A stretch of 64,000 bases of DNA from positions 19,323 through 83,322 of the forward strand of contig CAJJDN010000116.1 of NCBI GenBank assembly GCA_905182985.1. Reading direction: 5' to 3'. Shown in pieces: positions 39,734-51,229 of this stretch (position 1 is its first letter; each line of letters begins with the position of its first letter). The position numbers and the translations under genes are program-made. This DNA is from Paramecium sonneborni (Eukaryota; Ciliophora; Oligohymenophorea; Peniculida; Parameciidae). Under the pieces are notes generated by a model. The model was not told the origin of the DNA and searched no databases. It saw only the letters and a list, made by a program, of their open reading frames with translations.

Positions 39734-40742
39734 ATGAATTCTTCACAAAGCTCATAAACAGATCTTAATGATTGGGCTTTAATTTATTAGAATCTCTAAC
39801 TCATTGAAACAGAATATTTATCTTCCAAGCTGTAATTACTTTTCAAAACTTTACCTAATTTTAATGACTTTATCAAACTTTATGAGTCTTCTAAAACTGA
39901 ATCAAAGGATACATGGAATCTAAATGAAGAGCTTTTCTTATAACTTATAGTTTTGAGTCTGAATCCAAAATGTATTAAGGTATTAGCAATTAAAAATATA
40001 TAGAATCGATTTGATTGGGAAAAAGTGTAGAAGCTAATGCCAAAATATAGGAGTCTGTCAGAATTATGCTTTAAATTCTAATCTTTCTATAAAGCATTAC
40101 TACCAAGACAGCCCTGGTCTTATTTCGAAGATTAAACATTGCAATAAATAATTTTGTAATATTTATTCCATCTACTTTAGAGACTATCCAAGTCGTTGTA
40201 AAAAGAAATGGAGTTCAATTGCTAATTAATATAATCATATCTGTAAATCTGAAGTATTAAGGAATGCAAAATAATGTCGCGAAAGATGGAACAACAAATT
40301 AGATCCATAAATTAATAGGTAATTTTAATAGTTTATAAAACATTAAAGAGAACCATGGTCGAAATCTGAAGAGTTAAACTTTCTATAATTGCTACTTCAG
40401 AATGGTCGTAAATGGGCTGAGATATCTACAAAATTATCAATTATTACTAAATATAAAAGAAGAACTGAATTTGCCTTAAAACATAAGTTCAAATAACTCA
40501 AAAAATATTATGGTACTTATATTTTATATAGTAAAGGTTCAAAACCTAAAGCAAAATGTGATATCAAATTTTGTCCTTCTTGGAACATTCAAGAAGCTGA
40601 AATGATTCGATATAAAATTGATCTTCTCTAAGAAAAATCAAGAATGTGTCAGACTCAAAAATTTTCTTTTTGTGAATTTTTATGTTCTGATCATGAGTTT
40701 TGCTTAGTGATTATTAAGAATGGGTGTTTGATCAAAATATGA
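39734..40742 (+). CDS. Myb-type DNA-binding protein (tandem paralogue 1)
   Basis: ATG at 39734 (MNSSQSSQTDLNDWALIYQN), TGA at 40740-40742. After an N-terminal region with an RQPWSYFEDQTLQQIIL helix come two SANT/Myb repeats: one ends NAKQCRERWNNKLDPQINR, the second begins EPWSKSEELNFLQLLLQNGR with KWAEISTKLS. The Trp spacing and the QCRERWNN recognition helix are typical of R2R3-like Myb proteins, so it binds DNA in the nucleus. Introns: 25 nt (GTAATATTTA...CTTTAG) near 40156-40180 inside repeat 1 and 30 nt (GTAATTTTAA...TTAAAG) near 40319-40348 between repeats. The next gene is a paralogue with introns at the same places. Confidence 0.82.
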
Positions 40743-40869
40743 TATCAAACAATTAAAATATTTATAGTATAAAATTCGATTAAAAATGAGAAAGATATGT
40801 AAATTTTTGGGCTTTATATACTCTCAATTCCATAGCGATAAATTTGATTATTGAAAATATATTACGAAT

Positions 40870-41972
40870 ATGAGCTTCCTTCATATTCAATCTAATTAAC
40901 AATCGACAGATGAATCATCCCATCCCCTGAATTAAAAACTTAACTTTCTACAAATTCAAACCATAGATTTAAAACCTTACAAGAAAAAATGGAGGCTCCT
41001 TTTTAATAATATTCCAAGCCTCAAAATATTAGAATCTATTTACTTTGATTTATTAGGCTAAAGTACATAGGAGCGTGAGACGAAAGAGATGATCTTCTTA
41101 CAATGCATTCTCTTAAATATGCGAGCTCCCTTACACTTAAAATTAGTAAAATAAAAAACGATAAGCCATAGAATGAAGAATAATGGATTCATATTAGTGA
41201 ACTAATGCCAACCCAAAAAACTCCATTTGAATGGTCTTAAATATGTTAATAATTTATACATCAATCTGCTTATAATAATCCATGGTCTGAGAATGAAGAT
41301 AAACTACTATTAGACATTATTTTGTAATAATTTATACTATAAAGTAGGTCCTTTCAAAAGATGAAGAAGGGAAATAAATGGAGTAAAATAGCACGAGAAC
41401 TAAATGAAAGATGTCTTAACAAATGTATTCGTACTCCTAAACAATGTAGAGAACGTTGGGGAAATAAATTAGATCCATCTATAAATCGGTAATTTAAAAT
41501 TTTTATTATTTTAAGTGATGAATGGACAGATAAGGAAGATCTTCTCTTCCTTTAACTTCTTTTATAACATGGAAGAAGATGGGCAGAGTTATCTATTCGA
41601 TTATCACCTATTAATAATAATAAAAAACGAACTGAATTTTCTTTAAAACATAGATTTAAAAAATTAATATCTAGTGCTAATAACATAGGTACTATAATTT
41701 ATTCATTTTTAGAAACTAAATCAATTCCTGGAACCAAATATGCTATATCCTCAGATTGGAATAATAAAGAAATCAACAAACTACTTTGCAAGATATCTTA
41801 ATTAGAAATAACAACCAATTAAAAAGAGGATCAAAACTTCTATTATCATCCTCTGTCTAAGCATATTAAACTTAATGATTTAAAAAAGTTGGTTATCATC
41901 AAAAGAAACACCAAAGTAGAGTTGGATTTGTCAATTCTTTTTAATTCGACAAATACCGAGTTAAATATTTGA
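40870..41972 (+). CDS. Myb-type DNA-binding protein (tandem paralogue 2)
   Basis: ATG at 40870 (MSFLHIQSNQQSTDESSHPL), TGA at 41970-41972. Myb repeats: NPWSENEDKLLLDIILQ ... NKWSKIARELNERC ... RTPKQCRERWGNKLDPSINR, then DEWTDKEDLLFLQLLLQHGR with RWAELSIRLS. The alignment with the upstream gene covers both repeats and the segment after (NKKRTEFSLKHRFKKL). Introns fall at equivalent sites: 21 nt (GTAATAATTT...TATAAAG) in repeat 1 and 27 nt (GTAATTTAAA...TTTTAAG) between repeats; a 20-nt one near 41150 also fits. Starts 127 bp after the first paralogue's stop: a tandem duplication followed by divergence. Confidence 0.82.
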
Positions 41973-42204
41973 ATAATTTAATCGTATTCATCATATATTT
42001 AATAATTTTTTCTAAATTTTATTATAAAATATTATAATTATTTTATTGATGAACAATTTCAATATGTTTTTATTTATTATATTAGATTATTTATTGATAA
42101 AAATAATTATATATAGATATATTTAAAGGATCCTATAAAATTTATTAATCTAGTCATTTTTAATATAATAATAATTTTATATAATTTATTTTAGAATAAC
42201 TAAA

Positions 42205-43019
42205 TCATCCTTTTATAGCTTTTTTCTATTTTTGAGTATTTTTTTGATCATCACCAAAAGTAAAATATAGACATATTCCAGAAATTATTAAAGAAAACGC
42301 TACTACACAAGATGCTCCAACTAAAAAGGCATAAGAATAAGTTTAAGTTTATGATGCTGCATCTTTTGCATCACATATTAATTTTGAATCAACACATTTA
42401 AATTATCCTAATTTTGTTTTTATGAATTTCCCAAACACATATAAATTTGTTCCAAACTAAAGTATATTTAATTATCATACAGCAATTCCTTTTTCTGTTA
42501 CGTCAACACTAAATGCTTCTTTAACTTAAGCACCAATTTAATTATCTTAATGTGCTGATAAACTTTTGAATAAATTAGGCATAAAAGATTCTTTATTCTT
42601 TACTTAAATTATGACTTTATGATCATTTTCTGTTAAATTGAATAATTAAATCCATTAAGTTTGGATTACATTTTTGCCATACTCCTTTAATACACCTTGA
42701 ACACAAATATACCTTTCTTTATTATTTACTTTTGATTTCACATAGGAATCATTAGAAATTGGTCTATAATTAAATTCAAATTTTACTATGTTGTTCCAAT
42801 AAAAGATAAATTTTCAATTTCAACTACTTCTCCAACTTTGTCTTTGAAAGCATCAACTAAATATTAATAATTTGATTATCCGTCCTATTTCAATCTTTTT
42901 GATTCATTTTTCAAATTAAGATAATTTTTATAGAGCATTTTCGCAAGTACATAACCTCCAGTTAAAAAGGCTACATTGCCAATCAATATTCCTGTTTTCC
43001 ATAGAATCGTAAGACTCAT
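42205..43019 (-). CDS. two-TM membrane protein, MULAN/GIDE-like layout
   Basis: ATG at 43019, TGA at 42205. An N-terminal TM helix (TGILIGNVAFLTGGYVLAKM) precedes a ~170-residue soluble region (VDAFKDKVGEVVEIENLSFI; YICVQGVLKEYGKNVIQTQW; FGTNLYVFGKFIKTKLGQFK), then a second TM helix (YSYAFLVGASCVVAFSLIIS) and a short Lys-rich tail KNTQKQKKAIKG. The arrangement recalls the GIDE domain of mitochondrial E3 ligases (MUL1), but no RING follows, so it would be a RING-less form at most. Introns: 23 nt (GTAAAATTTG...TATAG) near 42780 and 24 nt (GTATGATAAT...CTTTAG) near 42460. Function is not established. Confidence 0.7.
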
Positions 43020-43160
43020 AGTTATGATTTAATTATTGTTTTAAATTAAGTAAGATTTTCTGATTATAATTTGTTAAGTTTAGAATATTGAGTGTAATTC
43101 AATAAATGATAATCATTTATAGATGATTTCTTATACAATTATAATATTAAGTATTTGATA

Positions 43161-44171
43161 ATGGAATCTTCAATATAAACAACAAGTAGAAGTAGGAAAG
43201 CCTTAAATAAAACTCTTACTAAAAATTATGCTGCTTAAAGTACAAATATGATATGATGATTTAGTTATTGATCTACTTTAATGTCAAAATTAACAATGTC
43301 ATTTTAGTTCTATTAAAAAAAATGATTCACCAATCAATAGAATGAGAATTCTAAGAAGTTTAAGAATACGAACTTAAGAAGATGAATAAATAAGAATTAG
43401 TAAAAGTTTTGATCTAAAAATTATAAAGTATTAAAGGAAATAATAAAGACGCAAGAGTGGGATTGAACAATTATCAGAGAAATAAGTATTCAAATTGATT
43501 GATTTTGTTATTAGATGCATTTAAATTGTTTATATCCAAAGACAACTGTTCAGTAATAACAAATATTATTGAATGAGATTTAGAAAACTAAGGAAAGAAA
43601 GAAGACACTTTTTAAACGAATGTCAAGTATCTTAATAAAACATTAAACAACACTTCGTAATATTGGAAATTAGAATAACATTAATAATTAAAGAAATAGT
43701 GAGATTTAATTGTTAATGCTTCAATAATCTCAATAGCCAGTTGATGAACCTGTTTTTTTATAATCTTAAGAAGTAAAAAAATCAAAGATTCGATAATCAG
43801 TAATTGAATCTGCTCAACCAAAAGTTGTTTTAAATGTATCTCGAAAATCTAAAAAAGCTTTTGCTTCAATTCAAAGTTATGTATAAGAAAAGACAGAGAG
43901 AACATAACAATCAAATAATAATCCTTTTTAAAGTTATATGTCTTATTAAAGTCTTACTGAGATGAATGGCTAGTTATAGAGTACTTCACCTCAAACTTAA
44001 AGAAAATAAATCTCTTTAAAATTAGCTTGTCCTCTTCCAGAACTTAAATTAGTATCATCTGCTAGGAATTATAGTAATGCAAATGATATCAATTTTTTAA
44101 AATAGAAGTTTAAGAATAATATATATTATGGTAATTCATAAAGAAAAAAGAGAATAGAGACGAAAATATGA
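43161..44171 (+). CDS. basic, Ser-rich orphan protein
   Basis: ATG at 43161 (MESSIQTTSRSRKALNKTLT), TGA at 44169-44171. Introns: 25 nt (GTACAAATAT...GATTTAG, 43240-43264) and 29 nt (GTATTCAAAT...TTATTAG, ~43485-43513). The second would put TGA in frame if retained. Regions: an Arg-rich segment (NRMRILRSLRIRTQEDEQIR; KQQRRKSGIEQL), a helical middle with KTKERKKTLFKRMS, and a Ser/Gln-rich disordered end with QKFKNNIYYGNSQRKKRIET. No domain is recognised; the basic composition suggests nucleic-acid or microtubule binding, as inference only. Divergent from the two-TM gene, 141 bp between starts. Confidence 0.6.
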
Positions 44172-44248
44172 TAATAAATTATATATATAAATTTGATAAT
44201 TATTAAATTTTTAGCATTCGAAAAATTGTAAAAAATAAAAAAAATATT

Positions 44249-45530
44249 ATGAAAAACACAAGATCAAATTATTAAACCTGTGAAGAGCCAGAACATGAAT
44301 CTGAATTTTTAAACATGGTTTGTATAGATGAAGAGTGTAATAGACGATAATTATTATGTTGTTATTGTAAAGAAAATCATTAAACCTGTAAATCAATAGC
44401 ATTAAAAAGATTTGTTAAATAATTTTCAGATTAGATAAATTAGATGGGTTAATAAGAGATATAGAAATATTAACATAATGAGTATAAATTATAAATTAAT
44501 TGAAGTTTGATATTAAATTTTGAAAAAATAGAAGAGACAATGGAATACTCCCATAATTTAATAAATGACATATTCAATAAAACTAAATAAGCATTAAATG
44601 AGTATATAAAATATATTAATAAGTGCAAAAAAAGTATTGAATTAGTAGTTAAATGATGATAGTTAAAAGAAGAATTAAAGTGTATTATTATAAAAGTTTG
44701 AGTAAGAGCCAAGTTAAATAAATTTTAAGAGATTGATTGATGAAATAGAATCATTTAAACCTAATAGTGAGAAGATGTCATTTGTAATTAAGAGATATTA
44801 ACCTAATTAAATGAGTTAATAGAATATAAAAAATGGAAAGATTTATGCTTAATAATATTAAAGTGCAGCAAATACATTTACTGAATAATTTTTGAATTTT
44901 CATGAAGTTTTGAGAAAGAATATTTAAGATTTTTTCATTAATACTCCTTCAAGAATAACAGAATAAGATAATAATAATAGTAAACCATTTGATAAATTTA
45001 AATCAAATAACATGTTTACATCAGTATAACCTATAAATTTCAATAAATAAAAAGAAAAATAAATAAATAGAATAGATAATGATAAGGAAGTGAATGAAAT
45101 AAACGAAAAAGTTAAATAAAATAAAATTTTTAAAAATATAGAGAAAGATCAAGAGAGAGAATAATTAATTGATAAAAATATTTAGGATAGTAAGGTGAAT
45201 GAATAAATAGAAAGAAAAGGTAAAAATGATTAAATAAAGTAGGAATATTATAATAGAAAGAGAATAAATCTAAATAAATGACAGTTATTGAGGTAAATGA
45301 ATATAAAAAGTTTAATTTAATGCCAGAATAATAAGAAATAATAAAATTAATATTCATTAATAAATAATTTATAGGAGGACTATCTAAAAAGAACTTTAAA
45401 GTGTTTGATATATCTAATTTTGAATAATAAACAAATATTCAATCAGTAAATGAAAATGAATTTACAGATGTGGCCTATTTAGAATTGAATGAAGAGAATG
45501 ATTAACTATATTTGGCAACAAAATTAGGAT
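44249..45530 (+). CDS. B-box-type zinc finger protein with WD-like C-terminus (5' part, cut by N)
   Basis: ATG at 44249 (MKNTRSNYQTCEEPEHESEF). N-terminal zinc-binding B-box-like motif: C..PEHESEFLNMVCIDEEC...LLCCYCKENH. Then a coiled coil (IEETMEYSHNLINDIFNKT; KRLIDEIESFKPNSEKMS), a charged Q/K-rich linker and the start of a repeat domain (LIFINKQFIGGLSKKNFKVF). Introns here include 24 nt (GTATAAATTA...ATTGAAG, 44483-44506) and an 18-nt candidate GTAGTTAAATGATGATAG near 44648 with in-frame TGA. This B-box, coil, WD-type layout is a large ciliate family. The model stops at the N; with 44389-45531 removed as overlap it joins directly to 46674-47380. Confidence 0.7.
44389..45530. repeat. first copy of a 1142-bp direct duplication (probable assembly overlap)
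   Basis: Matches 45532-46673 at constant offset 1143 with one N (45531) between. Entirely inside the B-box/WD gene. Confidence 0.95.
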
Positions 45531-45531
45531 N
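45531..45531. other. single-N scaffold gap
   Basis: One N between the identical 1142-bp segments. Confidence 0.95.
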
Positions 45532-46673
45532 TAAATCAATAGCATTAAAAAGATTTGTTAAATAATTTTCAGATTAGATAAATTAGATGGGTTAATAAGA
45601 GATATAGAAATATTAACATAATGAGTATAAATTATAAATTAATTGAAGTTTGATATTAAATTTTGAAAAAATAGAAGAGACAATGGAATACTCCCATAAT
45701 TTAATAAATGACATATTCAATAAAACTAAATAAGCATTAAATGAGTATATAAAATATATTAATAAGTGCAAAAAAAGTATTGAATTAGTAGTTAAATGAT
45801 GATAGTTAAAAGAAGAATTAAAGTGTATTATTATAAAAGTTTGAGTAAGAGCCAAGTTAAATAAATTTTAAGAGATTGATTGATGAAATAGAATCATTTA
45901 AACCTAATAGTGAGAAGATGTCATTTGTAATTAAGAGATATTAACCTAATTAAATGAGTTAATAGAATATAAAAAATGGAAAGATTTATGCTTAATAATA
46001 TTAAAGTGCAGCAAATACATTTACTGAATAATTTTTGAATTTTCATGAAGTTTTGAGAAAGAATATTTAAGATTTTTTCATTAATACTCCTTCAAGAATA
46101 ACAGAATAAGATAATAATAATAGTAAACCATTTGATAAATTTAAATCAAATAACATGTTTACATCAGTATAACCTATAAATTTCAATAAATAAAAAGAAA
46201 AATAAATAAATAGAATAGATAATGATAAGGAAGTGAATGAAATAAACGAAAAAGTTAAATAAAATAAAATTTTTAAAAATATAGAGAAAGATCAAGAGAG
46301 AGAATAATTAATTGATAAAAATATTTAGGATAGTAAGGTGAATGAATAAATAGAAAGAAAAGGTAAAAATGATTAAATAAAGTAGGAATATTATAATAGA
46401 AAGAGAATAAATCTAAATAAATGACAGTTATTGAGGTAAATGAATATAAAAAGTTTAATTTAATGCCAGAATAATAAGAAATAATAAAATTAATATTCAT
46501 TAATAAATAATTTATAGGAGGACTATCTAAAAAGAACTTTAAAGTGTTTGATATATCTAATTTTGAATAATAAACAAATATTCAATCAGTAAATGAAAAT
46601 GAATTTACAGATGTGGCCTATTTAGAATTGAATGAAGAGAATGATTAACTATATTTGGCAACAAAATTAGGAT
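45532..46673. repeat. second copy of the 1142-bp duplication
   Basis: See 44389-45530. It runs without a break into the unique 3' end of the B-box/WD gene. Confidence 0.95.
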
Positions 46674-47380
46674 ATATTAGTATATATGATAAAAAAGGAA
46701 TAAATAAAATAAAATTTGACATAATTTAAGGTTATAAATTAGATGGAGAAGGAATAATGAAAATTTTGGTGAATCCAATTGATCAATATTTATTTTGTGT
46801 AGGATCATCTAAAATAGTATAAATTTTATCATTAAGAACAATGGAAATACTTAAGAAGAAGTTAGGATTATAAAATTATCCAACAGCATTTTATTCAGAC
46901 CAAAAAAATATTTTTATTGGAGGTACTAAATTCATATAGGTATGGGATTATAGATCAGGAAATGTTTAATAATGGAATAATGTAGAATAAAAAGTTACAG
47001 CATTTGTTGCATATTAATCTAAATTATTTGTAAGTTTAGAAGATAAAGTTTAAATTTATACTTAAACTTTGTTGAATGAATTTCAACTATTTCATGAAGT
47101 CTCTTTTGGAAATATAAGTACATTTCAAATACTCAATTCATCACCTTTTTTAATTATTTCATATACTGAAGTTTCTCCATCATTTATTACTTAAAACTAA
47201 ATTCCAAAGACTTCATTGTATAATTATATTGAACAAATACCTCAAAAAGTCATACTTTAAGAACTCTTTAAATGTTGTGTTGTTGGAGTATATAATGGAG
47301 TGGAATACTGTGTTTTAGGTCTGGAAAATGGATACTGTAATATATATAAAATGGAACTGAGATATGAGCCTTTATAATGA
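45532..47380 (+). CDS. B-box/WD-like protein, duplicate middle plus unique C-terminus
   Basis: Repeats the coil and linker of 44389-45530, then adds the unique part from 46674. This gives WD-like blades: DVAYLELNEENDQLYLATKL followed by GYISIYDK, LVNPIDQYLFCVGSSKIVQI, FYSDQKNIFIGGTKFIQVWD, LFKCCVVGVYNGVEYCVLGL, each with the aromatic/Asp ends typical of a propeller. TGA at 47378-47380. In the true gene only one copy of the duplicated part should exist. The fold assignment (beta-propeller) comes from repeat spacing. It ends 23 bp from the convergent Kelch gene. Confidence 0.7.
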
Positions 47381-47403
47381 TATATTAATTTAATTATCAC
47401 ACA

Positions 47404-49362
47404 TCATATTTTTTTATCTAAATATTCTCGATCTTCTTTAACCAAAGTCTTCTTGTAAACCTCATTAATATTGTGGAACTATTTTAAGATATCTTTATTG
47501 CTTCTAATTTGTTGTCTCACTTGCATTTCTTATTTATACCTTTCTTCAAATGATTTATGAAATGATATAAGAATATTTTTATATTCTTGTTTTCTCTAAT
47601 CAATAACATTAAGTATATCTTCGTTTATTGAAGTCTCTAATAGATTTTCACTCTATCCTTTTACAAAAACCTTGTCCATCTCAAATATATATAATGATGT
47701 TTTTCTATAAAGATCTTCAAGAGCCAAAGTTTTTCTATATACAAGTTTTCTCTTTTTTCTTTCAAAAGCTAATAATTATAATATCTTATCAATAGTAGTT
47801 TGACTTTAATCTGCTTTCTAATTTAATTCTGTTATCTCAATTCTTGTATTCTCAAGATCTTAATCCATCTTCAATTTTCCTACATCTATTTATTCTTACA
47901 ATTTTTCTGCTTTCTATTCAAGTTACATAGAATTGGTCTATAATTATTTTAAATCCTTTTCTTTTTCTCCTATTGTTCTCTTTTATTCTAATATAATCTT
48001 TTCTGCTTCATCAAATACTAATGTCATAGTTGGAACTGTCACATTCTTATTCTCTTTCTTTAATTCTCTATAAGTATCATATTTATTCTTTTCTTTCTCA
48101 TCTTTTTCATCCCAAGCCTCTCTTGCTTCCATATCTAATTCATGTAAAACATAGATGCATTAATCAACACTTCCATCATTTAAACGTCCTCCTAATAATA
48201 AAATCTCACCATGTATTTCATTTTAATTACATGACATTACATAACCAAATCTTGGAGTTGGTATATAACCACCTGCTACAGGTTTTGACCAATATCCTTC
48301 ATTCAAATTCAATAAATATAAATCATTCAAAGGTTCACAATTTTTTAATTAATTTTCATTTACATTATATCCACCATATAAACATAACAAATTCTCCTTT
48401 ACTACTAATAGTTCCTAAAAATATAACATATTTATGTACATGAAATGCTCTTTATCCTGGTGATTATCCCTTTAATTCTAATTAACTAATATCATAAGTT
48501 TCTATATCCAATAATAAACATCGATCTTAGCATTGTTTTAGTTTATTAAATCCTCCATATACTAATAATTCTTTATCTGAAACTTATATCATAGTATGTG
48601 CTTTAATTGCTGGCATATCATCAAATGGAAGTCTTTCCCAAGTGATTCCAGGTAATTCTAATGATTAAGTTTCCCATGCTACATTTTCAAACTAATATTT
48701 AAAAATTTAGATTTGTTACTGATAATTGCCATACATCATCCATCAATAGATTTTCTGGCATACTAGCTCCTCCCATTAAATATTTTTTAATTCCTTATGT
48801 GGAGAATCCAAAATGTAATCTACCTGGTGGTCCTTCTAAATAAAAGAATCTTTTCCAAACAAACTTTTCTGTATTCAATATGTATAAATCATTAACAGTT
48901 TTATTTTCATATGTAATGCCTCCATATACATATAATAATGGGGCTTCATACCATACTTATGCACTTGTTCTTCTAGTTGGTGGTTTTCCTGTACATTTCT
49001 TAATACTCCATTAATATGTGGCTGGATCCAAAATATATACATAATCCTAGCATTCTTAATTACTAAATGGACTGCTAACTCTTGTTTACTTTGGAGCACC
49101 TATTTTAAATGATATTCCATCACTTTTTGGTGGAGATGGCTACTTCTCTATTACTTTTAATTCAATTAAATACCTTCCTATTATAAATCTTTAATATTGA
49201 ATGGGTTCTTGCCTCCAAAGTATAAATATCGATTCTGATCAATCAAATATACTAAATTAACACATTCTTCTAACTTTGGTGGACGACCATGTTTCTCTAA
49301 TAAATTTGAATTTTTCACATACTGTTGTCAATTTCAATTTTCTTCCAAAATAACTATTACAT
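47404..49362 (-). CDS. Kelch-repeat protein with C-terminal coiled coil
   Basis: The upstream ATG at 49362 gives MQQLFWKKIEIDN, then a 26-nt intron (GTATGTGAAA...TTATTAG) and KKHGRPPKLEECVNLVYLID plus RYLYFGGKNPFN, the first Kelch blade. Further blades carry the double-Gly motif (LLVYGGFNKLKQCQ near 48530; VPTPRFGYVMSCN-type near 48250; YGGYN near 48370), spaced ~50 residues. From ~48100 to 47404 the protein is a coiled coil (ERKKRKLVYRKTLALEDLYR; DILKQFHNINEVYKKTLVKE), TGA at 47404. Kelch propellers bind partners; coil-bearing ones often sit on the cytoskeleton. Its start lies only 6 bp from the first ATG of the HMG-box gene on the other strand. Confidence 0.78.
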
Positions 49363-49368
49363 AAATTA

Positions 49369-49696
49369 ATGAAGTAATCTAAACACTTTTAAGATTGTGA
49401 TAAAGCAATGAAAGATTGGTAAGAATGGGCAGAGAACTAATAAATGTAAATATATATCAACTAAACCTAACAGTCTAAATCCAGAAGAATTTCCTCCATT
49501 ACATTTTACACCGAAAGACCAAAAAAATAAAAGTGCTTTTAAATTATTCAAACTTGATCATATTGTCGAAATTAAAAAATAACATCCTGAATATGGCTTT
49601 AAGGAGAGACTAGAAACACTTAAACACATGTGGCGTAACCTTAATAAAGATGAAAAATATATATATGTTTAAAAAAGTAAACAATTAAAATTTTGA
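49369..49696 (+). CDS. HMG-box-like DNA-binding protein, ~99 aa
   Basis: ATG at 49369 (MKQSKHFQDCDKAMKDWQEW); a downstream in-frame ATG at 49408 is a possible start. A 28-nt intron (GTAAATATAT...CTAACAG, ~49447-49474) joins to LNPEEFPPLHFTPKDQKNKS. The HMG box then reads SAFKLFKLDHIVEIKKQHPE with FKERLETLKHMWRNLNKDEK and YIYVQKSKQL, with the conserved Phe, Trp and Tyr positions (A-F-x-x-F ... M-W..L....K..Y). Such small HMGB-type proteins bend DNA in chromatin. TGA at 49694-49696. The MORN gene begins 31 bp after it on the same strand. Confidence 0.78.
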
Positions 49697-49727
49697 ATTG
49701 ATTATATATTTATATATATATAATTTA

Positions 49728-51027
49728 ATGGGTACTTGTTAAACTAATTGTTGTAATAAAGATTAAGAATATGGATTAAGAACACATTAAAAAAGTGAAA
49801 TCGATATTAATGAAGGAAATCCAGATATGGATGATTCTAAAGTTAAACATTCTAATCATTCAATATAAAAATAAAGAGATAAATTTGAAGAAGATCGTAT
49901 TAATGAATAAAAAGAATTAGATAAATAAAAAATAAAATAAAAAGAAGAATAAATTTAAATAAATCCTAAAATTGATAAAACAATTAATAATGAGTAAATT
50001 AAATAAAAAAAAGAATCTGCATATGTATAAGGTGATAAATAAAATTCAAGTCCTAATAAAAAACTTTAAAATTTTGAAGATGATGGTCCAATAACAAAAT
50101 ATGATCTTTAAGAAAAACCAAATAAAAATTGTGTATTTTAAAAAAAAAAAAATAAAAATTTAGAGTTTAATTAAAAAGTATAAAAAGGAGAATAAGATGA
50201 TACAATGAGTGATGAAAGGATTAAATTGGGAGCAAAAACATTAGATAAAGGAGCTGTTTATGAAGGAGAATGGTTAAAGGGTAAAAGAGATGGTTAAGGT
50301 AAATAAATATGGCCAGATGGTTCTATTTATGATGGATAATGGATTGAAGGTCGTTGTTGTGGAAAAGGTAAACTTATACATGCTGATGGTGATGTATATG
50401 AAGGAGAATGGTTAGATGATAAAGCACATGGAATAGGAATATATTAACATGTAAATGGAGCTAGATATGAAGGTTAAGTATAATTATTAGATTATATTAA
50501 TAGTGGTTTAATGATAAATAATCAGGTAAAGGAATTGAAACATGGCCAGATGGAGCTAAATATGAAGGAGAATATTAAGATGGAAGAAAAGAAGGTCATG
50601 GCACATTATATTTTGCTGATGGATCCAAATATACAGGGTTTTTCTCAAATAATGAAATTCATGGATATGGTGTTTATGAATGGTCTGATGGAAGGATCTA
50701 TAAAGGTAATTGGAAATAAAATAAAATGAATGGAGTTGGAGAAATTAAATGGAGTGATGGTCGTTAATTTATAGGAGTAACTATATTTTATTTATTTTAT
50801 TTAAGAATTATTAGGATGATTTAAAACATGGTAGAGGATAATTTTTATGGCCAGATGGAAGAAGATATATTGGAAATTGGATTGAAGGTAAATAATAAGG
50901 ATATGGAGCTTATTATTTACCAAATCAACCACCTAAATATGGAATTTGGGCAGAAGGAAAAAGAACTTAATGGTTAGATACAGATTAAGTAGAATAATTA
51001 AAAATTAAATAAGAACTAGATTTTTGA
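49728..51027 (+). CDS. MORN-repeat protein with predicted N-myristoylation, 414 aa
   Basis: ATG at 49728 gives MGTCQTNCCNKDQEYG: Gly at position 2 and nearby cysteines suit dual myristoyl/palmitoyl membrane anchoring. Residues ~20-165 are charged, K/Q-rich and probably disordered. Then about eight MORN repeats of the type [60 protein letters not shown], ending with a Trp-rich tail ([20 protein letters not shown]). MORN proteins bind phospholipids and organise membrane-cytoskeleton sites in protists. Introns at 50478-50503 (26 nt) and 50777-50805 (29 nt) fall between or within repeats. TGA at 51025-51027. Confidence 0.88.
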
Positions 51028-51229
51028 TTTCTAATTTATTTATTAATAACTTTTTTCCATTTATTTTATTTTTCATCTAAATACTCCTTATTCCTTTCAT
51101 ATTTTTATGTATATTTTTAATTTAATTAATAATTAATTATTTTTTTTTGTTCTTAATTGTGATTGACTATTTTATTAGATTTATTGAGAGAATTGATTAT
51201 ATCATATTTATTACTACATTAATTATCAT

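Noticed and set aside
48030..49099. His-rich plus-strand frame and a 74-aa minus frame in the Kelch gene
   Set aside because: Both are off-frame readings of the Kelch coding sequence.
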